Source of the DNA: Shinella fusca
GTDB lineage: Bacteria > Pseudomonadota > Alphaproteobacteria > Rhizobiales > Rhizobiaceae
Reading direction: 5' to 3'
DNA length: 64,000 nt
Assembly: GCF_014203155.1 (NCBI RefSeq)
Contig: NZ_JACHIK010000010.1
Coordinates: 114,408 to 178,407, forward strand
Translations under genes and position numbers: made by a program
Shown: piece after piece, positions 36,924-47,559 of the stretch
Layout: every line of letters starts with the position of its first letter
How positions within the stretch are numbered: position 1 is the stretch's first letter
Notes under the pieces: generated by a model
Told to the model about the DNA's origin: nothing
What the model saw: the letters and a program-made list of their open reading frames with translations, nothing else
Databases searched by the model: none

Positions 36924-38210
36924 ATGACCAGCACCGTAAAACCGCACAAGGACGATCAGGCCGCCGGGGATGCCGGCCGGACGAACGTGACCTTCATGCC
37001 CGGCGCGACGCCCCCCGTTCGCCGCAAGCGCCGCTCGCGCGCCTGGATCTGGCTGCCGGCGCTCGCCGTTCTCGCCGGCGCCGGCTATTACGGCTGGCGC
37101 GCCTATGCCCCGGCCGAGACCGCGGAGGCCGTCGTCACCCAGCCCGTCATGCGCGGCGATATCGAGAACGCCGTGACGGCGGTGGGAACGCTGGAAGCGG
37201 TGAAATCCGTCGATGCGGGCGCGCAGGTCTCCGGCCAGTTGAAGGCGCTGCATGTCGCCATCGGCGATACGGTGACGAAGGACGAGCTCGTCGCCGAGAT
37301 CGACCCCGCGACCATCGAGAACCGCATCGAGATCGACCGGGCGGAGCTTGCCAATCTCCAGGCGCAGCAAGAGGCCAAGAAGGCCCAGCTCGTGTTCAAG
37401 CAGGCCAATATCGACCGCCAGCGCTCGCTCGTCGCCGGCAATGCCGCGGCAAAACAGGCGCTCGACCAGGCGGTGGCCGACCTTGCGAGCGCCAAGGCCG
37501 ACGTCGACGCCATCGAGGCGCAGATCCGCAAGCAGCAGGCGACCCTTGCCGGTGACGAGGTGGACCTCGGCTATACCAAGATCTACGCGCCCATGGCCGG
37601 CACCATCGTCGCCAACCCGGTGAAGGAGGGGCAGACGCTGAACTCCGCCCAGTCCGCCCCCACCATCGTGACGGTCGCCGACCTTTCCACCATGACGGTG
37701 CGCGCGGAAGTCTCCGAGGCCGATGTCGGCCGGCTGAAGGTCGGCATGGAGGCCTATTTCACGCTGCTCGGCCAGCCGGGCAAGCGCTTTGCCGGCAAGC
37801 TGCGCCAGATCGAGCCGACGCCGACCGTCGAGAACAATGTCGTGCTCTACAACGCCCTCTTCGACGTGCCGAACCCGGACGGCGAGCTGATGACGTCGAT
37901 GAGCGCGCAGGTCTTCTTCGTGCAGGCCGCCGCCCGCGACGTGCTCGTGGTGCCGGCCGGCGCCGTGCGGATGAAGCGCGCCGAGGCCGGCGGCAAGCCG
38001 CAGGCCGAGGTGACGGTGGTGACCGCCTCCGGCGCAAGCGAGGTGCGCAAGGTCGAGACCGGCATCCGCAACCGCGTCAGCGTCGAGGTGAAGAGCGGGC
38101 TGGAAGAGGGCGAGCGCGTCGTCGTCACCCCCGGCTCGGACGGCCAGTCGGCGGGCAGCGGCAACAATCGGGGCTCGCGCCGCGGCATGCGCATGCCGCC
38201 GATGTTCTGA
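36924..38210 (+). CDS. macA: MacA-type periplasmic adaptor of an ABC efflux pump
   Basis: A 428-residue membrane fusion protein. A cytoplasmic N-terminus (1-40, ending RRKRRSRA) precedes one transmembrane helix (about 42-60). Then come [23 protein letters not shown] (lipoyl half 1), a coiled-coil hairpin (about 130-210), [22 protein letters not shown] (lipoyl half 2) and beta-barrel and membrane-proximal domains. A TATAAT hexamer at 36831-36836 is a candidate -10 box. The start at 36924 was chosen over a frame extension to 36855 that lacks family similarity. It partners MacB, 10 bases downstream; a TolC would come from elsewhere, perhaps the channel at 2867-4300. Confidence 0.93.
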   Translation: MTSTVKPHKDDQAAGDAGRTNVTFMPGATPPVRRKRRSRAWIWLPALAVLAGAGYYGWRAYAPAETAEAVVTQPVMRGDIENAVTAVGTLEAVKSVDAGAQVSGQLKALHVAIGDTVTKDELVAEIDPATIENRIEIDRAELANLQAQQEAKKAQLVFKQANIDRQRSLVAGNAAAKQALDQAVADLASAKADVDAIEAQIRKQQATLAGDEVDLGYTKIYAPMAGTIVANPVKEGQTLNSAQSAPTIVTVADLSTMTVRAEVSEADVGRLKVGMEAYFTLLGQPGKRFAGKLRQIEPTPTVENNVVLYNALFDVPNPDGELMTSMSAQVFFVQAAARDVLVVPAGAVRMKRAEAGGKPQAEVTVVTASGASEVRKVETGIRNRVSVEVKSGLEEGERVVVTPGSDGQSAGSGNNRGSRRGMRMPPMF

Positions 38211-38220
38211 GGAGGGGGCG

Positions 38221-40161
38221 ATGAGCGCGCTCCTCTCGCTTCGCGACGTCACCAAGACCTACGAGAACGGCGGCCTTTCCGTCGAGGTGCTGCACGGCAT
38301 CTCGCTCGATATCGAGGCGGGCGAGTTCGTCGCGATCATCGGCCAGTCCGGCTCGGGCAAGTCGACGCTGATGAACATCCTCGGCTGCCTCGACCAGCCG
38401 ACCTCCGGCGATTACCGCATCGACGGCGTGCCGGTTTCCGACTTCGACGGCGACGAGCTTGCGGGCCTTCGCCGGCGCACCTTCGGCTTCGTCTTCCAGA
38501 GCTACAACCTCATTCCGACGGCGAGCGCCCGCGAGAATGTCGAGGTGCCGGCGATCTATGCCGGCCTTCCCGCGCGCGCCCGGCAGGAGCGGGCGGACAT
38601 GCTGCTCGGCTCGCTGAAGCTCGGCGACCGGCTCGACCACCGGCCGAACCAGCTTTCCGGCGGCCAGCAGCAGCGCGTCTCCATCGCCCGCGCGCTGATG
38701 AACGGCGGCCGCGTCATCCTCGCCGACGAGCCGACCGGCGCGCTCGACAGCCAGAGCGGCGAGGAGGTGATGGCGCTGCTGCGGCGGATGAACGAGGACG
38801 GCCACACGGTCATCCTCATCACCCATTCGCGCGAGGTGGCGGAAGCCGCCGACCGGCTGATCGAGATCCGCGACGGCCGCATCATCGCCGACCGCAACCG
38901 CAAGCCGCGCGCCTCCGGCGAGGCGGCGGCCGGCCTGCAAAAGGCGGTCAAGGAAGGCTCTGCCGCCATCGCCGACATTTCCGAAGCGGTCAAGATGGCC
39001 TTCCGGGCGTTGCACGCCAATCTTTTCCGCACGGTCCTTACGCTGCTCGGCATCGTCATCGGCGTCGGCTCGGTGGTGGCGATGCTGGCGATCGGCACCG
39101 GCGCGCAGAATTCCGTGCTCGACCGCATCTCCGCCATGGGCTCGGACCTTCTTCTGGTGCGGCCCAGCATGGCGAATTTCCGCGGCGGCGGCAGCGCGCC
39201 CGTCACGCTCATCCCCTCCGACGCCGACGCGATCCTCGAAGTGCCGAACGTCACCTTCGCCGTGCCGGAGATGACGAGCTCCGTCACCGTGCGCTACGGC
39301 AATATCGACTACCAGACGACGGCGAACGGCACGGTGCCGGCCTTCCCGCGCGCGAAATCCTGGAAGGTCGCTTCCGGCGAGTTCATCAACCAGGACGACA
39401 TGGACACCTATGCTCCCGTCGTCGTGCTGGGGCAGACGGTGGCGAAGACCCTGTTTCCGGATGGCGGCAATCCGCTCGGCCAATATGTCCTCGTCAACAA
39501 GATCCCCTTCCAGGTGATCGGCGTGATGGCGGAGATGGGCGCGAGCGCCGGCGGCAACGACCAGGACGACACGATGCTCGTGCCGCTGTCGACCGGCAGC
39601 ATGCGGCTCTTCGGCCAGCGCAACGTGCGCACCATCACCGTGCAGGTGGAGGATGCCGCGGCCATCGACGCCACGCAGGATGCCATCCAGACGCTGCTCA
39701 ACCAGCGTCACAAGGCCGAGGACACGCAGATCACCAACATGTCCTCCGTGCGCGAGGCCTTCACCGAGACGTCGAACACGATGAAGCTGTTCCTCGGCTC
39801 GGTCGCGGCCATCTCGCTGCTCGTCGGCGGCATCGGCGTGATGAACATCATGCTGGTGAGCGTGCGCGAGCGCACCCGCGAGATCGGCGTGCGCATGGCG
39901 ACCGGCGCGCGCCGGCGCGACATCCTCTTCCAGTTCCTCATCGAGGCGCTGGTCGTCTCGGCGATCGGCGGGGCCATCGGCGTCGTGCTGGGGCTCTCGG
40001 TCGGCGGGCTTGCGCAGGTCTTCGGCCTGCCCGTCAGCTTCACCGTCGGGCCGGTCGCGCTCGCCTTCGCTTGCTCGTTCCTGACGGGCCTCGTCTTCGG
40101 CTACCTGCCCGCGCGCAACGCCTCGCACCTCCAGCCGGCCGTGGCGTTGAGCGCGGATTAA
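38221..40161 (+). CDS. macB: MacB-type ABC efflux transporter (ATPase-permease)
   Basis: A 646-residue half-transporter. The N-terminal ATPase has Walker [19 protein letters not shown], signature [15 protein letters not shown] and Walker [14 protein letters not shown]. One helix (about 265-285, [19 protein letters not shown]) leads into a large periplasmic MacB-PCD domain (about 290-510), followed by three C-terminal helices with the FtsX-like [19 protein letters not shown] loop. MacAB pumps export macrolides, siderophores or peptides through TolC; the cargo here is unknown. Its TAA stop overlaps the stop of the convergent rhaK. Confidence 0.94.
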   Translation: MSALLSLRDVTKTYENGGLSVEVLHGISLDIEAGEFVAIIGQSGSGKSTLMNILGCLDQPTSGDYRIDGVPVSDFDGDELAGLRRRTFGFVFQSYNLIPTASARENVEVPAIYAGLPARARQERADMLLGSLKLGDRLDHRPNQLSGGQQQRVSIARALMNGGRVILADEPTGALDSQSGEEVMALLRRMNEDGHTVILITHSREVAEAADRLIEIRDGRIIADRNRKPRASGEAAAGLQKAVKEGSAAIADISEAVKMAFRALHANLFRTVLTLLGIVIGVGSVVAMLAIGTGAQNSVLDRISAMGSDLLLVRPSMANFRGGGSAPVTLIPSDADAILEVPNVTFAVPEMTSSVTVRYGNIDYQTTANGTVPAFPRAKSWKVASGEFINQDDMDTYAPVVVLGQTVAKTLFPDGGNPLGQYVLVNKIPFQVIGVMAEMGASAGGNDQDDTMLVPLSTGSMRLFGQRNVRTITVQVEDAAAIDATQDAIQTLLNQRHKAEDTQITNMSSVREAFTETSNTMKLFLGSVAAISLLVGGIGVMNIMLVSVRERTREIGVRMATGARRRDILFQFLIEALVVSAIGGAIGVVLGLSVGGLAQVFGLPVSFTVGPVALAFACSFLTGLVFGYLPARNASHLQPAVALSAD

Positions 40162-41510
40162 CCGGCAAGCCAGGCCGCGCGGTAGGCGTCGAGGCCGGCA
40201 ATGGCCGTGGGCGCGACATGGGTTTCGGGCGCTGCGACCGGGGCAATCCCCGCCAGCAGCGCCGCGCCCTGGCTGGTGCCGGTCGAGCCCGGCACGGCGA
40301 TGACGGGCCGTCCGGTCAGCGCGGCAAGCAGGGTGCGGTAGAGCCCGTTCGCCGCGAAGGGCCCTTCCACCACGGTCGGCCCGCCCGCGCCGATCAGGCC
40401 GAGGCAGGCCTCGTTCATCAGCGAGAGGTAGAGGCAGGCGGCTGCGTGCCGCTCGGCGCGGCTTGCGCCCCCGGCCTTCACCCAGCGGCTCTTTCGGCCG
40501 GGGAAGGGGCCGGAGCCGGAAACGACATTCGGCAGGAGCATCATCCCCTTGGCGATCACCGAAGGCAGCGCAGCCGTTGCTTCCTCTTCCGAAACATTGC
40601 CGATCTCCGCGGACAGCATCTCGAACTCCCGCCCGCCCATGAAGCGGGAGGAGGGGACGGCGCGGCCGTAGGCATCGACATTGGCGAGCGTATCGCGCGC
40701 CGGGTCGAGACGGGCAAGGTCGCCGCCGACGGCGAAATTGATCACCCAGGTGCCCGTCGAGACGACGGAGAACGGTGTCTTGCGCCCCACCAGATGCGGC
40801 AGCAGCGAGGCGTTGGAATCGTGGATGCCGCAATGGACCGGGACGGAGGTGCCGATGACCGCGGCGACCTCCGGCAGCACCGGGCCGAGCGCATCGAAGG
40901 CCGGGCGCACCGGCGCCATCAGCGAGCGGATGCCGAGCGCGTCGACCAGTGCGGAATAGGCGCCCGCCTTCGGGTTCCACAGGTCGGTATGGCAGCCGAG
41001 CGAGGTCACCTCGTTGGCGGCGATACCCGTCAGCCGTGCCGCCCAGTATTGCGGATAGGTGACGATGGCCGCGACCCGCGCGAAGGCCTCGGGGAAGGCA
41101 GCTTTCTGGTAATGCAGCTGCGCGCCGAGATTGAGCCCCATGGCAAGGCGCGGCGAGAAGGTCTCGGCAAAAGGCGGGCGCAGGGTGTCATAGGCCGCGC
41201 GGATCTCCGCCGGGTATTCGTGCTCGTAGTCGAGGACGGGCAGGACGAGCTCGCCGTCCGCATCGAGAAGCGCGGCGGACGCGCCATGCGTGGTGATCGA
41301 GATGGTATCGAAGCCGGGATCGGCGGCAAAGCGCCGGAAGGCATCGAGCGCGAAGGCCCAGAGCGCCTCCACGTCGTAGTGCGGGTAAGGGCCGTCCGTG
41401 AGGACGGTGTTGGGCGTTCGAGCGCTGGCGATCTCGGCGCCCGTTTCCGCGTCGAGGACGACGACCTTGGCATTGGTCTTGCCGATGTCGAGAACGGCGA
41501 TATGGGTCAT
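40158..41510 (-). CDS. rhaK: L-rhamnulose/L-rhamnose kinase, FGGY family (Rhizobium RhaK type)
   Basis: A 450-residue sugar kinase. The N-terminal ATPase motif is [31 protein letters not shown] contains the catalytic Asp, and [11 protein letters not shown] supplies the second phosphate motif. In Rhizobium leguminosarum RhaK phosphorylates the sugar and is needed for uptake through the RhaSTPQ transporter. It ends the rhaRSTPQUK gene string and overlaps rhaU by 4 bases. Start 41510 ([10 protein letters not shown]) was preferred to 41594. Confidence 0.92.
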   Translation of the reverse strand: MTHIAVLDIGKTNAKVVVLDAETGAEIASARTPNTVLTDGPYPHYDVEALWAFALDAFRRFAADPGFDTISITTHGASAALLDADGELVLPVLDYEHEYPAEIRAAYDTLRPPFAETFSPRLAMGLNLGAQLHYQKAAFPEAFARVAAIVTYPQYWAARLTGIAANEVTSLGCHTDLWNPKAGAYSALVDALGIRSLMAPVRPAFDALGPVLPEVAAVIGTSVPVHCGIHDSNASLLPHLVGRKTPFSVVSTGTWVINFAVGGDLARLDPARDTLANVDAYGRAVPSSRFMGGREFEMLSAEIGNVSEEEATAALPSVIAKGMMLLPNVVSGSGPFPGRKSRWVKAGGASRAERHAAACLYLSLMNEACLGLIGAGGPTVVEGPFAANGLYRTLLAALTGRPVIAVPGSTGTSQGAALLAGIAPVAAPETHVAPTAIAGLDAYRAAWLAG

Positions 41511-41821
41511 GGCATGTGGAAGACGGAAACGAGGTCGCTCTGGACGGGGGAATTGTCCGGGTTGGTCTCCATGATGTCCGCCATATGCGCCCACCAGCGC
41601 TTCATCACGGGATGATCGGGCAGGGCCGCCATCGTGTGGTCCGCCGTCCGGGTGAGGAGGCCGAAGAGGATGTTCGTCTCCGGGTCGAGATGGATCGAAT
41701 AGTCGGAAACCCCGGCCTCGCGCAGCAGGCTCACAAGCTCCGGCCAGATCTCGTCATGGCGCTTCCTGTATTCCGCCGCCATGCCGGGATTGAGCTTCAT
41801 CTTGAAGGCATACCGCTCCAT
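41507..41821 (-). CDS. rhaU: L-rhamnose mutarotase
   Basis: A 104-residue dimeric alpha/beta-barrel enzyme interconverting alpha- and beta-L-rhamnose. Key family residues are visible in [29 protein letters not shown] (catalytic His in RHDEIWPEL, read in two parts) and in [12 protein letters not shown] near the C-terminus. The start overlaps the rhaQ stop by one base and its stop overlaps rhaK. It is in the usual rhizobial position. Confidence 0.95.
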   Translation of the reverse strand: MERYAFKMKLNPGMAAEYRKRHDEIWPELVSLLREAGVSDYSIHLDPETNILFGLLTRTADHTMAALPDHPVMKRWWAHMADIMETNPDNSPVQSDLVSVFHMP

Positions 41822-42837
41822 CAGGCTTTCCTCGCATGCTTGATCCGCCGCGCGATGATCGGCAGGGCGATGGTGACGATCAGGAGGAGGCCGATGAAGA
41901 TGGACATGACGATGCCCGGCACGTTGAGGAGGCCGAGGCCGAAGGTGACGAGGCCCATGACGAAGGCGGCGATGACGACGCCCGCGATGGTACCCGCCCC
42001 GCCGAGGATAGACACGCCGCCGAGCACGACCATTGTCACCACTTCCAGCTCCCACCCTTGCGCGATGGAGGGGCGGGTGGAGCCGAGGCGCGAGGTGAGG
42101 CAGACGGCGGCGATCCCGCTCATCAGGCCCGTCAGAAGGAAGAGGATGAACTTCACCCTCTCGACCGGAATGCCGGAGAAGCGGGCGGCGAGCGGGTTGT
42201 TGCCGATGACATAGACCTGCCGGCCGAAATTCGTCCGGTGCAGCAGCACGCCGAAGACCGCGGCCATGACGAGGAAGAGCACGAATTCGAAGGAGAAGAC
42301 CCAGGCGACATAGCCCTGGCCGAACCAGGCGAAGTCGGCGGGGTATTTGCCGTAGGCCTGGTCGCCGAGCACGATATAGGAAATGCCGCGGAAGAGGCTC
42401 ATCGTACCGATGGTGACGACGATGGACGGCAGTTTCAGGCCGGCGACCAGCACGCCGTTGAAGGCGCCGCAGGCAAGGCCGGTGCCGATGCCGATGGCCA
42501 CGAGCCCCGGCGTGCCGAGCCCGGTCTGCGCCGCCGCGCCCATGGCGGTGGAGGCGAGCGCGATGATCGCGGCGACGGAAAGGTCGATCTCGCCCGCGAT
42601 GATCAGCAGCGCCATGGCGAAGGCGATCAGCGCCTTTTCCGTGAAGTTGAACGTGGCGTCGGACAGGTTCCAGGCGTTGAGGAAATAGGGCGAGGCGAGC
42701 GAATTGGCGATGAAGATCGCCACCGCCACGCAGAACAGCAGCACTTCCCAGCTTGCCAGAAGGCGCGTGAAGGGCGTGCCGAGCCGGTCGGGGATCTGGC
42801 GGCGGGTTGCGGTCTCGCCGGTCGTTGCGGTGCTCAT
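41821..42837 (-). CDS. rhaQ: Rhamnose ABC transporter permease
   Basis: A 338-residue RbsC-like permease with about eight to ten helices. The coupling region is [24 protein letters not shown] and the N-terminal half has [21 protein letters not shown]. It overlaps rhaP by 4 bases (ATGA). With RhaP it should form a heterodimeric channel served by RhaT. Confidence 0.93.
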   Translation of the reverse strand: MSTATTGETATRRQIPDRLGTPFTRLLASWEVLLFCVAVAIFIANSLASPYFLNAWNLSDATFNFTEKALIAFAMALLIIAGEIDLSVAAIIALASTAMGAAAQTGLGTPGLVAIGIGTGLACGAFNGVLVAGLKLPSIVVTIGTMSLFRGISYIVLGDQAYGKYPADFAWFGQGYVAWVFSFEFVLFLVMAAVFGVLLHRTNFGRQVYVIGNNPLAARFSGIPVERVKFILFLLTGLMSGIAAVCLTSRLGSTRPSIAQGWELEVVTMVVLGGVSILGGAGTIAGVVIAAFVMGLVTFGLGLLNVPGIVMSIFIGLLLIVTIALPIIARRIKHARKA

Positions 42838-43829
42838 GCCAGCTTCTCCTTGGCGGCGCGCTCACGCAGGATGATGCGGCCCTTCTTCTTCTCGGCGCGG
42901 GCGTTGAAGACCACGGCGAGGATGATGACGACGCCCGAGATTGCCATCTGCGCGAAGGGCGAGATGCCGATGACGGGCAGCGCGTTCTTGATGACGCCGA
43001 GGAAGAGCGCGCCGAGCACGGTGCCGATGACCGTGCCGATGCCGCCGGCAATGGAAATGCCGCCGATGACGCAGGCCGCGACCGTGTCGAGTTCGAAGCC
43101 GGCGGCGATGTCGACATAGGCGACCGCATAGCGCGACACCCAGAGGTAGCCGGAAAGGCCGGCAAGCGCCCCGGAAAGCACGAAGGCGAGGAAGCGCGCG
43201 CGGCCGACATCGATGCCGGCATAGACCGCCGCCGTCGGATTGCCGCCCGAGGCATAGGCCGACCGGCCGAAGGGCGTGCGCATCAGCACGAACCACATGG
43301 CGAGCACGATGGCGATCGCGAGCCAGGAGAGGATCGGCAGGCCGAGGACGGGAAGGCGCGGCAGGTTGAGGAAATCGGGCGTCATCTGGTGGGCGTTCAC
43401 CCAGCCGCCGCCGGAAAGCACGAAGGCCATGCCGCGATAGATGGTGAGCGTGCCGAGCGTCACAACGATGGGCGGGATCTGCAGGAGCCAGACGAGGAAG
43501 CCGTTGATCGCCCCCAGCGCTGCGCCGATGACGACGGCAAGCACGATGAGAAGGGCAAGCGGCAGGCCCGGATAGGCCGCGTCCAGCATGGCGACGGCCA
43601 TGCCGGTGAAGGCAAGGTTCGCGGCGACCGAAAGGTCGATGGACTTCGTCAGGATCACCGTCATCTGGCCGAGCGCGAGGATGATCAGGATCGACGTGTC
43701 GTTGAAGATGTTGGCGAGGTTGGCGGGCGCGGCAAAGCCGGCCGCGCGCGTCGCAAAGCCTCCGATCATCACGAGGATGATCAGCGCCAGCAGGAGTTCA
43801 CGGTTCTTCAGGAGACGCTGCATGGCCAT
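42834..43829 (-). CDS. rhaP: Rhamnose ABC transporter permease
   Basis: A 331-residue RbsC-like permease, paralogous to RhaQ. It shows [24 protein letters not shown] and [22 protein letters not shown]. It starts 6 bases after rhaT. The charged C-terminus ([21 protein letters not shown]) is a cytoplasmic tail. Confidence 0.93.
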   Translation of the reverse strand: MAMQRLLKNRELLLALIILVMIGGFATRAAGFAAPANLANIFNDTSILIILALGQMTVILTKSIDLSVAANLAFTGMAVAMLDAAYPGLPLALLIVLAVVIGAALGAINGFLVWLLQIPPIVVTLGTLTIYRGMAFVLSGGGWVNAHQMTPDFLNLPRLPVLGLPILSWLAIAIVLAMWFVLMRTPFGRSAYASGGNPTAAVYAGIDVGRARFLAFVLSGALAGLSGYLWVSRYAVAYVDIAAGFELDTVAACVIGGISIAGGIGTVIGTVLGALFLGVIKNALPVIGISPFAQMAISGVVIILAVVFNARAEKKKGRIILRERAAKEKLA

Positions 43830-43835
43830 CCGTCC

Positions 43836-45386
43836 TTATGCATTGCCGGTCGCCGCGCGCACCAGCGTTTCCGCCGTCAGCCCCTCGCGGTCGTAGATGC
43901 CCGCCATCAGGCCCTCGCGCATCACCATGACGCGGTCCGACATGCCGAGGATTTCCGGCAGTTCGGAGGAGACCATGATGATGGAAAGGCCCTCGCCGGC
44001 GAGTTCCGAGATGAAGGCGTGGACCGCCGCCTTCGAGCCGATGTCGATGCCCTTGGTGGGCTCGTCGAGGATGATGACCTTCGGCCGCGTGGCGAGCCAC
44101 TTGCCGATCACCACCTTCTGCTGGTTGCCGCCCGAAAGCGTGCCGACCGGCACGGAAAGCGCGGCGGCGCGAAGGTCCAGCCGCTCGGCATATTTGCGCG
44201 CCAGCGAGAATTCGTTCGCCGCCTTGAGGAAGCCGCGCACGGAGGTGCGGGCGAGCGAGGGCAGCGACATGTTCTGGAAGATCGGCATTTCGAGCGCAAG
44301 CCCGTGCCGGCCGCGCTCCTCCGGCACGTAGACGATGCCGGCGGCAATCGCATCGGCGGAGGAGCGGATGACGATCTCGCGGCCTTCGAGGAAGGTCTTG
44401 CCCGAGGCGGGCACGGTCGTGCCGAACAGCGACTGGCAGAGTTCCGAGCGCCCCGCGCCGATGAGGCCGTAGACGCCGAGGATCTCGCCGCGGCGAAGCT
44501 CGAAGGAAATGTCGCGGAATTCGGTGTCGTGACGGTAGCCCTCGACCTTGAGCACGGTCTCGCCGATGGCGACCCTGCTCTTGGGGAAGACGTCATGCAC
44601 GTCGCGGCCCACCATGAGGCGCACGATCTCCTCCTGCGGGGTTTCCTTGAGACGGCCGGAGCCCACCATGCGCCCGTCGCGGAAGACGGCGTAGTTCTCG
44701 GCGATCTCGTAGACCTCGTCGAACTTGTGGCTGATGAAGAGGATGGCCTTGCCCTGTTTCTTCAGGGTCTCGACGATGCGGAAGAGGTCGTCGATCTCCT
44801 TGCGCGAAAGGGCGGCGGTCGGCTCGTCCATGATGACGATGCGCGCTTCCACGGAGAGCGCGCGGGCGATCGCCACCAGATGCCGCTGGGCGATGGAAAG
44901 GTCCTTCAGCCTGATCGTCGGGTCGATGTCGCTTTCGAGCTGGTGCATCAGCACGCGGGCGCGCTCGTTGATGGTCTTCCAGTCGATGAGGCCGAAGCGC
45001 GTGCGCGGCGCATGGCCGAGGAAGATGTTCTCGCCGACCGTCAATTCGTCGAAAAGCACGGTCTCCTGGTGGATGGCGGTCACGCCGGCGTCGATGGCGG
45101 CCTGCGCATTGGCGAAGGCGACGGGCGCGCCGTCCATGACGATCTCGCCCTCGTTGGGGCGGTAGATGCCGGTGAGGATCTTCACCAGCGTCGACTTGCC
45201 CGCGCCGTTCTCGCCGATCAGCGCCGTCACCTGACCCGGATAGAGCGCGATATCGACGCCGTCGAGCGCTTTGACGCCGGGAAAGATCTGCGAGATGCCG
45301 CGCATCTCCAGAATGGGGGTCTCTGCGCTTTCGGACATCGAGCCGGTATCGGGCTGTTGTGTTGCGGCGAGCATGTTCGGTTTCAC
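43836..45386 (-). CDS. rhaT: Rhamnose ABC transporter, tandem ATP-binding protein
   Basis: A 516-residue carbohydrate ATPase with two nucleotide-binding domains, RbsA-like. Domain 1 has GENGAGKSTLVKIL and VIMDEPTAALSRKE. Its signature reads LSIAQRHLVAIARAL, the usual degenerate form. Domain 2 lacks a proper Walker A (GLIGAGRSEL) but keeps LSGGNQQKVVIGKWL and VIILDEPTKGID. The start is GTG 45386; ATG 45374 is a close alternative. It follows rhaS after a 112-base gap holding a strong hairpin. Confidence 0.93.
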   Translation of the reverse strand: MKPNMLAATQQPDTGSMSESAETPILEMRGISQIFPGVKALDGVDIALYPGQVTALIGENGAGKSTLVKILTGIYRPNEGEIVMDGAPVAFANAQAAIDAGVTAIHQETVLFDELTVGENIFLGHAPRTRFGLIDWKTINERARVLMHQLESDIDPTIRLKDLSIAQRHLVAIARALSVEARIVIMDEPTAALSRKEIDDLFRIVETLKKQGKAILFISHKFDEVYEIAENYAVFRDGRMVGSGRLKETPQEEIVRLMVGRDVHDVFPKSRVAIGETVLKVEGYRHDTEFRDISFELRRGEILGVYGLIGAGRSELCQSLFGTTVPASGKTFLEGREIVIRSSADAIAAGIVYVPEERGRHGLALEMPIFQNMSLPSLARTSVRGFLKAANEFSLARKYAERLDLRAAALSVPVGTLSGGNQQKVVIGKWLATRPKVIILDEPTKGIDIGSKAAVHAFISELAGEGLSIIMVSSELPEILGMSDRVMVMREGLMAGIYDREGLTAETLVRAATGNA

Positions 45387-45445
45387 CTTGAGGACCTTCC
45401 GGAAGAAGGGCCGGTCAATTGCATGGAACGCACGGCGTCTCGGTT

Positions 45446-45472
45446 TTCCTTCTCCCCGCCGGGGAGAAGGAA
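45446..45472 (-). promoter_or_regulatory. Intercistronic hairpin between rhaS and rhaT
   Basis: Perfect 12-base arms TTCCTTCTCCCC (45446-45457) and GGGGAGAAGGAA (45461-45472) with a 3-base loop. On the rha transcript it is followed by AAAACC, not by U residues, so it is better read as a 3'-end protector that raises binding-protein mRNA than as a terminator. Confidence 0.65.
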
Positions 45473-45498
45473 GACGACAGCATCGCCCTGTTTCCGGA

Positions 45499-46494
45499 TC
45501 AGAAGATCTTCGAGAACTGGTCGATGTTCGAGGCGTCGTAGACGAAGGGATCGGCCATGGCGGCTTCGCCGTTGTCGCCGACCTTGATCTTGCCCATGCG
45601 GCCGGCTTCGATTTCCGAGCCCGGCGCGCCGTCCGTGTCGCCCTTGACGAGGTGATAGGCGATCTGGGTTGCCGAATAGCCGAGGTCGATCGGGTTCCAG
45701 ATGGCGAATTCCTTCGTCGCGCCCGACTTGATGGCGCCGGCCATTTCGGAGGGAAGGCCGAGGCCCGTCACGTAGACCTCGCCGATCTTGCCGGCATCCT
45801 TGACGGCCTGCGAGGCGGCGAGAACGCCCACCGTCGTCGGCGCCACGATGACCTTGACGTTCGGCTGCGAGGTGAGCAGGCCGTTGGCTTCGCGGTAGGA
45901 CTTGTCGGCAAGGTCGTCGCCGTAGACGGTGGTGACGAGGTTGAGGCCGGGGAAGTCCTTGAGCTGCTTCTTCATTTCCTCGATCCAGATGTTCTGGTTG
46001 GTCGAGGTCGTCGTTGCAGACAGGATCGCGAAGTCACCCTTGCCGTCCGGCAGGTGGTCCTTGGCAAGCTGCAGGCACATCTTGCCGATCAGCTCGTTGG
46101 AGGAGGGGTTGAGGTGCATGATGCGGCCTTCCGACGCCACGCCCGAATCCCAGGAGATCACCTTGATGCCGCGCTGCTGGGCCTTCTTGAGGGCCGGCAC
46201 GACGGCGTCCGGATCGTTCGCCGAAATGGCGATGGCGTCGACGCCCTGGGCGATCAGCGAGTTGATGACCTCGATCTGGCCTTCGGCCGTCGTCGTGGTC
46301 GGGCCGGTATAGATGATCTCGACGCCGCCGAGTTCCTTGGCGGCCTCTTCCGCGCCCTTGTTGGCGGCTTCGAAGAAGCCGTTGCCGAGCGACTTGACGA
46401 GCAGCGCGATCTTCATGTCGGCGGCGCTGGCCGAGGACATCATGGCGGCAAGCGCGAGCGCGGCGCCGGCGAGCAGTTTCGTGGATAGTTTCAT
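45499..46494 (-). CDS. rhaS: Rhamnose periplasmic binding protein
   Basis: A 331-residue periplasmic sugar-binding protein of the RbsB/LacI fold. It has a Sec signal peptide (MKLSTKLLAGAALALAAMMS, cleavage after SASA). The mature part starts ADMKIALLVKSLGNGFFEAA and contains AIAISANDPDAVVPAL and VISWDSGVASEGRIMHLNPS. It is the first structural gene after rhaR and is separated from rhaT by the hairpin. Confidence 0.93.
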   Translation of the reverse strand: MKLSTKLLAGAALALAAMMSSASAADMKIALLVKSLGNGFFEAANKGAEEAAKELGGVEIIYTGPTTTTAEGQIEVINSLIAQGVDAIAISANDPDAVVPALKKAQQRGIKVISWDSGVASEGRIMHLNPSSNELIGKMCLQLAKDHLPDGKGDFAILSATTTSTNQNIWIEEMKKQLKDFPGLNLVTTVYGDDLADKSYREANGLLTSQPNVKVIVAPTTVGVLAASQAVKDAGKIGEVYVTGLGLPSEMAGAIKSGATKEFAIWNPIDLGYSATQIAYHLVKGDTDGAPGSEIEAGRMGKIKVGDNGEAAMADPFVYDASNIDQFSKIF

Positions 46495-46543
46495 TGTCTT
46501 CCTCCCGATGTTGAAACCAAAGTCACTCCTCCCGGCGCCGTTC

Positions 46544-47356
46544 CTAGGCCGCCGAGGTGGAATCCTCCTTCTCCGTCGAAGCCATCGGCTTCACGGTGAT
46601 GAGCTTTATGCCGGCATGGGCGAGCATCGTGGCCGCCTCGTCCGAAATCCTGTCGTCGGTGATGATCGTCGAGACGTTCTCGAGCGGGCACAGGATGAGG
46701 CTGGAGCGCCGGTCGAACTTGCTGGAATCGGCCATGACGATCAGCTCCTCGGCCTGGCGCATCAGCTTCTGCTCGCTCTGGATGACCAGCGCGTCCGATT
46801 CCATGATGCCGAGCGCGTTGACGCCCTGCGCGCCGATGAACATGCGCCGCGCATAGAAATTGCGGATCGCGTCGTTGTCGAAGGGCGAGAGGATCAGGCT
46901 CTGGTCGCGGTAGATCGCCCCGCCCGGAACGCTGACCGTGCATTTGGAATGCTTGACCAGATGCTCGGCAATAGCGAAGGAATTGGTCATCACCTGCAGG
47001 CGGCGGGCCGACATGAAATGCACCATCTGGAACGTCGTGGTGCCGCCGTTGATGACGATGGAATCGCCCTCCTCGCACAGCTCGACCGCGCGGCGGGCGA
47101 TTGCGCGCTTGCGATCGATATTGATCGATTCGGACACCTTGAACGGACGCGCGGCCAGATTGCCGAGCTGCGGGGGATGCACGGCCTCGGCGCCGCCGCG
47201 CACGCGGCGCAGCTTTCCCTGAATGTGCAGGGCGGCGATGTCGCGGCGGATCGTGGCCTCGGATGCCTCGGTCAGTTCGGCGATATCCTGCACCGTCACG
47301 ACGGGCTTTTCCTGGATTGCGCTCAAAATGATGCGATGGCGTTCGCGTTCGTGCAT
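46544..47356 (-). CDS. rhaR: DeoR-family regulator of rhamnose catabolism
   Basis: A 270-residue DeoR repressor. The helix-turn-helix (about 18-56) includes VTVQDIAELTEASEATIRRDIAAL and the wing KLRRVRGGA. The C-terminal sugar-phosphate sensor domain has ILNGGTTT-like IVINGGTTTFQMVHFM and the ADSSKFDRRSSL block. DeoR proteins usually recognise a phosphorylated intermediate; here that might be rhamnulose-phosphate (inference). It starts the minus-strand operon and faces rhaD across the six-site control region at 47399-47471. Confidence 0.92.
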   Translation of the reverse strand: MHERERHRIILSAIQEKPVVTVQDIAELTEASEATIRRDIAALHIQGKLRRVRGGAEAVHPPQLGNLAARPFKVSESINIDRKRAIARRAVELCEEGDSIVINGGTTTFQMVHFMSARRLQVMTNSFAIAEHLVKHSKCTVSVPGGAIYRDQSLILSPFDNDAIRNFYARRMFIGAQGVNALGIMESDALVIQSEQKLMRQAEELIVMADSSKFDRRSSLILCPLENVSTIITDDRISDEAATMLAHAGIKLITVKPMASTEKEDSTSAA

Positions 47357-47398
47357 GGGGCTCCTCCTGAGGATGATTTATTCGTATTCTTTTTATCC

Positions 47399-47471
47399 TG
47401 TCAATCAGAAACGATCAAAAAAGATCATGTTGCGCTGCACAATGATCTTTAATGATCAAAAATGATTGACA
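47399..47471. promoter_or_regulatory. Mirror-symmetric divergent rha control region
   Basis: On the plus strand TGATC, TGATC and TGATT start at 47443, 47453 and 47463. The last runs into TGATTGACA, whose TTGACA (47466-47471) is a perfect -35. On the minus strand the same series starts at 47427, 47417 and 47407 and ends in an identical TGATTGACA, giving TTGACA at 47404-47399. Repeats are exactly 10 bases apart. Candidate -10 boxes are CATAGC (47490-47495, plus) and ATAAAT (47381-47376, minus). The array would let RhaR cover both promoters. Confidence 0.75.
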
Positions 47472-47559
47472 TTGCGAGAAGGAATGCGCCATAGCTCGCA
47501 CAGAAGGAGACGGGGGGCCGGCGTGGCGTCCCGCCAAGTGTCAAGCCAGGGAGGAAATC

